Of a DNA stretch of 8,710 nucleotides, positions 6,844-8,710 are shown piece by piece (the first letter of the stretch is position 1; each line of letters begins with the position of its first letter). The DNA lies in NCBI GenBank assembly GCA_030148365.1, contig JASBTO010000134.1:1-8710 (forward strand), in the 5' to 3' direction. The stretch comes from Kangiellaceae bacterium (GTDB lineage Bacteria; Pseudomonadota; Gammaproteobacteria; Enterobacterales; Kangiellaceae). The notes beneath the pieces were generated by a model. The model did no database searches. It saw only the letters and a list, made by a program, of their open reading frames with translations, and had not been told where the DNA came from. The translations under genes were made by a program, and so were the position numbers.

Positions 6844-7490
6844 TGCTGCTGGGCTCAATCAGCAAGAACGGCGCCCTGCTGGCGGGCTTTGCCTTGGTCT
6901 GCGTGGGTCTGATTGCGACCACCTGGATGCTGACCCGGGAACGTATCCAGGGCTCCATGGAAGCCGCCCTCGGGCGCACCCTGAACGAGCTGGTGCCGCC
7001 GGGGGAATACAATAATGATGTGCAGGCGGACTGCGCCCTGGTCCAAAATGAGGAGTTTCTCGGGTCCCGCACGCCGGTGCGGGTCTATCGCATGCGCGAG
7101 GACGGCGAGCCCGTTGCGGTCATTCTGGAGGCCGTCGCCCCGAACGGCTATTCCGGCAGTATTCGCCTGGTCATCGGTATCTATGCCGACGAAACCCTGG
7201 CCGGCGTCCGCGTCTCGGATCACAAGGAGACCCCGGGCCTCGGCGATCAGATCGAGACCCGCAAGAGCGACTGGATCCTGCAATTCGAGGGCCTCAGCCT
7301 CGACAATCCCGACGCGGCGCGCTGGCAAGTCAGAAAGGATGGTGGCGCCTTTGACGCCTTTACCGGCGCCACCATTACCCCGCGGGCCGTCGTAGGCCGC
7401 GTGGCCCGGGTTCTGGAGTATTTCGGCGAGAACAAGTCCGCGCTTTTCGAGGCGCCAAATACCTGCGGAGCAGACACCAATGAGCCCTGA
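6843..7490 (+). CDS. rsxG: Rsx/Rnf complex periplasmic flavoprotein subunit G
   Basis: The 215-residue subunit (E. coli RsxG is about 206) is homologous to NqrC. One N-terminal membrane helix (about 10-30) anchors a periplasmic FMN-binding domain. The flavinylation motif DAFTGATITPRAVV includes T177, which matches the threonine carrying covalent FMN in characterised RsxG/RnfG proteins. Other family signatures are APNGYSGSI (99-107) and DHKETPGLGDQIE. C64 and C208 lie in positions where E. coli RsxG, as I recall it, also has cysteines; C20 is inside the anchor and is not a lipobox. The frame is open far upstream, through rsxD, but that part is noise. The ATG at 6843 is chosen from the strong GGGGAG site, the TGATG coupling with rsxD, and the MLxxIxKNG-like N-terminus. 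It overlaps rsxE by 11 bases. Confidence 0.96.
   Translation: MLLGSISKNGALLAGFALVCVGLIATTWMLTRERIQGSMEAALGRTLNELVPPGEYNNDVQADCALVQNEEFLGSRTPVRVYRMREDGEPVAVILEAVAPNGYSGSIRLVIGIYADETLAGVRVSDHKETPGLGDQIETRKSDWILQFEGLSLDNPDAARWQVRKDGGAFDAFTGATITPRAVVGRVARVLEYFGENKSALFEAPNTCGADTNEP
7467..7479 (+). promoter_or_regulatory. Ribosome binding site of rsxE inside the end of rsxG
   Basis: GGAG at 7467-7470 lies 9 bases before the rsxE ATG at 7480, within the last codons of rsxG. It supports this start and coupled translation across the 11-base overlap (7480-7490). Confidence 0.7.
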
Positions 7491-8172
7491 ATTGCCTGGT
7501 TACGGCACCATCACCCGTGACGGACTCTGGAACAACAATCCGGCCCTCGTACAATTACTGGGCCTTTGTCCCCTGCTCGCGGTCAGCAACACGTTCATCA
7601 ACGGTCTCGGCATGGGCATCGCGACCACCTGGGTGCTGGCCGGCTCCAACACCTCGATCTCCCTGGTGCGCAAATACATCCCCCGGGATATCCGCATCCC
7701 GATCTTCGTGATGATGATCGCCTCTTTCGTGACCAACGTCGGCTTGCTGATGCACGCCTACACCTACGAGTTGTACCTGACCCTCGGAATTTTCATCCCC
7801 CTGATCGTCACCAACTGCGCGATTATCGGTCGCGCCGAAGCCTTCGCCTCGAAACAGCCGGTGATCCCCTCTTTTGTCGACGGCCTGATGCAGGGCCTTG
7901 GTTTCACCGCCGTGCTCGCGACCCTCGGTGCGCTGCGGGAAATCATCGGCCAGGGCACCCTCTTCTATGGCGCCGAGCTGCTGCTCGGCGACTGGGCCAA
8001 AAACCTGACCCTGTCCTTTTACCTGACGGATCAGAAATTCCTGTTTGCCATTCTGCCACCCGGTGCCTTTGTCGGCCTGGGTCTGCTGATCGCCGGCAAG
8101 AATGTCATTGATGCCCGTCGCCAGGCCAAGACCCGTCCCTCCCGTACCGTCGCCGCCGAGCCCGCAGCCTGA
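7480..8172 (+). CDS. rsxE: Rsx/Rnf electron transport complex subunit E
   Basis: The 230-residue six-helix membrane subunit (E. coli RsxE is about 231) is homologous to NqrD and paralogous to RsxA. The paired motifs are LLGLCPLLAVSNTF with C30, and FIPLIVTNCAIIGRAEAFA with C113. Together with C26 and C114 of RsxA, these cysteines are expected to bind the shared intramembrane 2Fe-2S cluster. Within the cluster, RsxA and RsxE insert with opposite topology in the known family structures. Relative to RsxA it has a short soluble N-terminus (about 1-20), an additional stretch around 155-185, and a basic Pro/Ala tail (about 212-230). It starts inside rsxG and ends two bases before nth. The rsxE-last order (A-B-C-D-G-E) is that of Rsx/Rnf clusters, whereas nqr clusters run A-F, so this is Rsx and not Na+-NQR. 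Confidence 0.97.
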   Translation: MSPELPGYGTITRDGLWNNNPALVQLLGLCPLLAVSNTFINGLGMGIATTWVLAGSNTSISLVRKYIPRDIRIPIFVMMIASFVTNVGLLMHAYTYELYLTLGIFIPLIVTNCAIIGRAEAFASKQPVIPSFVDGLMQGLGFTAVLATLGALREIIGQGTLFYGAELLLGDWAKNLTLSFYLTDQKFLFAILPPGAFVGLGLLIAGKNVIDARRQAKTRPSRTVAAEPAA

Positions 8173-8174
8173 TT

Positions 8175-8710
8175 ATGAATAAAGACAAAAGACGTCAGAT
8201 TTTCGAGCGCCTCAAGGCCCATAACCCCGAACCCACGACCGAACTCGAGTACGCCAATGCCTTCGAATTGCTGGTTGCCGTAACCCTCTCGGCTCAAGCC
8301 ACGGATGTCGGAGTCAACAAGGCGACCCGCAAACTGTTCCCGGTCGCCAATACACCGGAGGCCATCGCCGCCCTCGGCGAGGAAGGCCTCAAGCAGTACA
8401 TCAAGACCATCGGGCTCTTCAACAGCAAAGCCGCCAATATCATCAAGGCCTGCAACCTGCTGATCGAAAAGCACGACTCGGAAGTTCCCGCTGATCGCGC
8501 CGCTCTCGAAGCCCTGCCCGGCGTCGGCCGCAAAACTGCCAACGTGGTGCTCAATACCGCCTTCGGCCAACCCACCATGGCCGTCGACACCCATATCTTC
8601 CGGGTCTCCAACCGCACCCGCATCGCGCCCGGCAAGAATGTCCGGGAAGTCGAGGACAAGCTGCTCAGGTTTGTCCCGAAAGAGTACCTGCAGGATGCCC
8701 ATCACTGGCT
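8175..8710 (+). CDS. nth: Endonuclease III, bifunctional DNA glycosylase/AP lyase (3' end missing)
   Basis: The first 178 codons are present; E. coli Nth has 211 residues, so about 33 are lost at the window edge. The enzyme removes oxidised pyrimidines and cuts the abasic site in base excision repair. The start MNKDKRRQIFERLKAHNP and the LSAQATDVGVNKAT stretch match the family. The helix-hairpin-helix LPGVGRKTANVVL contains the catalytic lysine K120. AVDTHIFRV contains the catalytic aspartate D138. Both residues have the same numbers as in E. coli, which confirms the ATG at 8175. The four-cysteine 4Fe-4S loop would lie to the right of the window and is not seen. The start is two bases after rsxE. 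No clear Shine-Dalgarno is present (a lone GAG lies about 15 bases upstream), so translation probably depends on coupling to rsxE. Linkage of nth to rsx is widespread in gammaproteobacteria. Confidence 0.97.
   Translation, partial: MNKDKRRQIFERLKAHNPEPTTELEYANAFELLVAVTLSAQATDVGVNKATRKLFPVANTPEAIAALGEEGLKQYIKTIGLFNSKAANIIKACNLLIEKHDSEVPADRAALEALPGVGRKTANVVLNTAFGQPTMAVDTHIFRVSNRTRIAPGKNVREVEDKLLRFVPKEYLQDAHHW

Noticed and set aside
3020..8172. Possibility that the cluster encodes Na+-NQR instead of Rsx/Rnf
   Set aside because: There is no nqrF or nqrA gene. The six-gene order A-B-C-D-G-E and the ferredoxin-type RsxB with three cluster motifs are specific to Rsx/Rnf.

Overview
The window is GC-rich, gene-dense DNA from a proteobacterium, most likely a gammaproteobacterium outside the Enterobacterales. 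This rests on close residue-level resemblance of RsxA-E, RsxG, Nth and MetG to the gammaproteobacterial families, and on the gene order. A genus cannot be named from the sequence. No tRNA, rRNA, CRISPR array, insertion sequence or phage remnant was seen, and nothing suggests recent transfer.

Layout: positions 1-326 (minus strand) hold the 5' part of an apbC/mrp-type Fe-S carrier gene, cut by the window edge just at its Walker A loop. A 159-base divergent intergenic region (327-485) separates it from metG (methionyl-tRNA synthetase, 486-2528, plus). Eight bases after metG begins an unrecognised three-helix membrane protein (2537-2956). A 63-base gap with a plausible sigma70-type promoter then leads into a complete rsxA-rsxB-rsxC-rsxD-rsxG-rsxE cluster (3020-8172; rnfABCDGE in other nomenclature). 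The nth gene for endonuclease III starts two bases after rsxE (8175) and runs off the right edge.

How the genes work together: the six Rsx/Rnf subunits form a membrane electron-transfer complex related to Na+-NQR. RsxC (NADH/FMN, two 4Fe-4S) and RsxB (three 4Fe-4S sites) are the cytoplasmic or membrane-attached redox arms. RsxA and RsxE each carry the two cysteines expected for a shared intramembrane 2Fe-2S site. RsxD and RsxG each keep the threonine that takes covalent FMN. All expected cofactor residues are present, so the complex looks functional. Its role is either ion-coupled ferredoxin/NADH electron transfer or keeping SoxR reduced; no soxR or nif gene in the window decides between them. 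The genes are packed with 2-5 base gaps or 1-11 base overlaps, which implies one transcript with translational coupling. nth, itself an Fe-S enzyme, appears to be the last gene visible in that transcript.

Most of the window is well-known housekeeping sequence. The parts worth a second look are the unknown membrane protein between metG and rsxA, a Gly-His-x-Lys repeat tail on RsxD, and a single copy in RsxC of a tail module that is tandemly amplified in E. coli RsxC.
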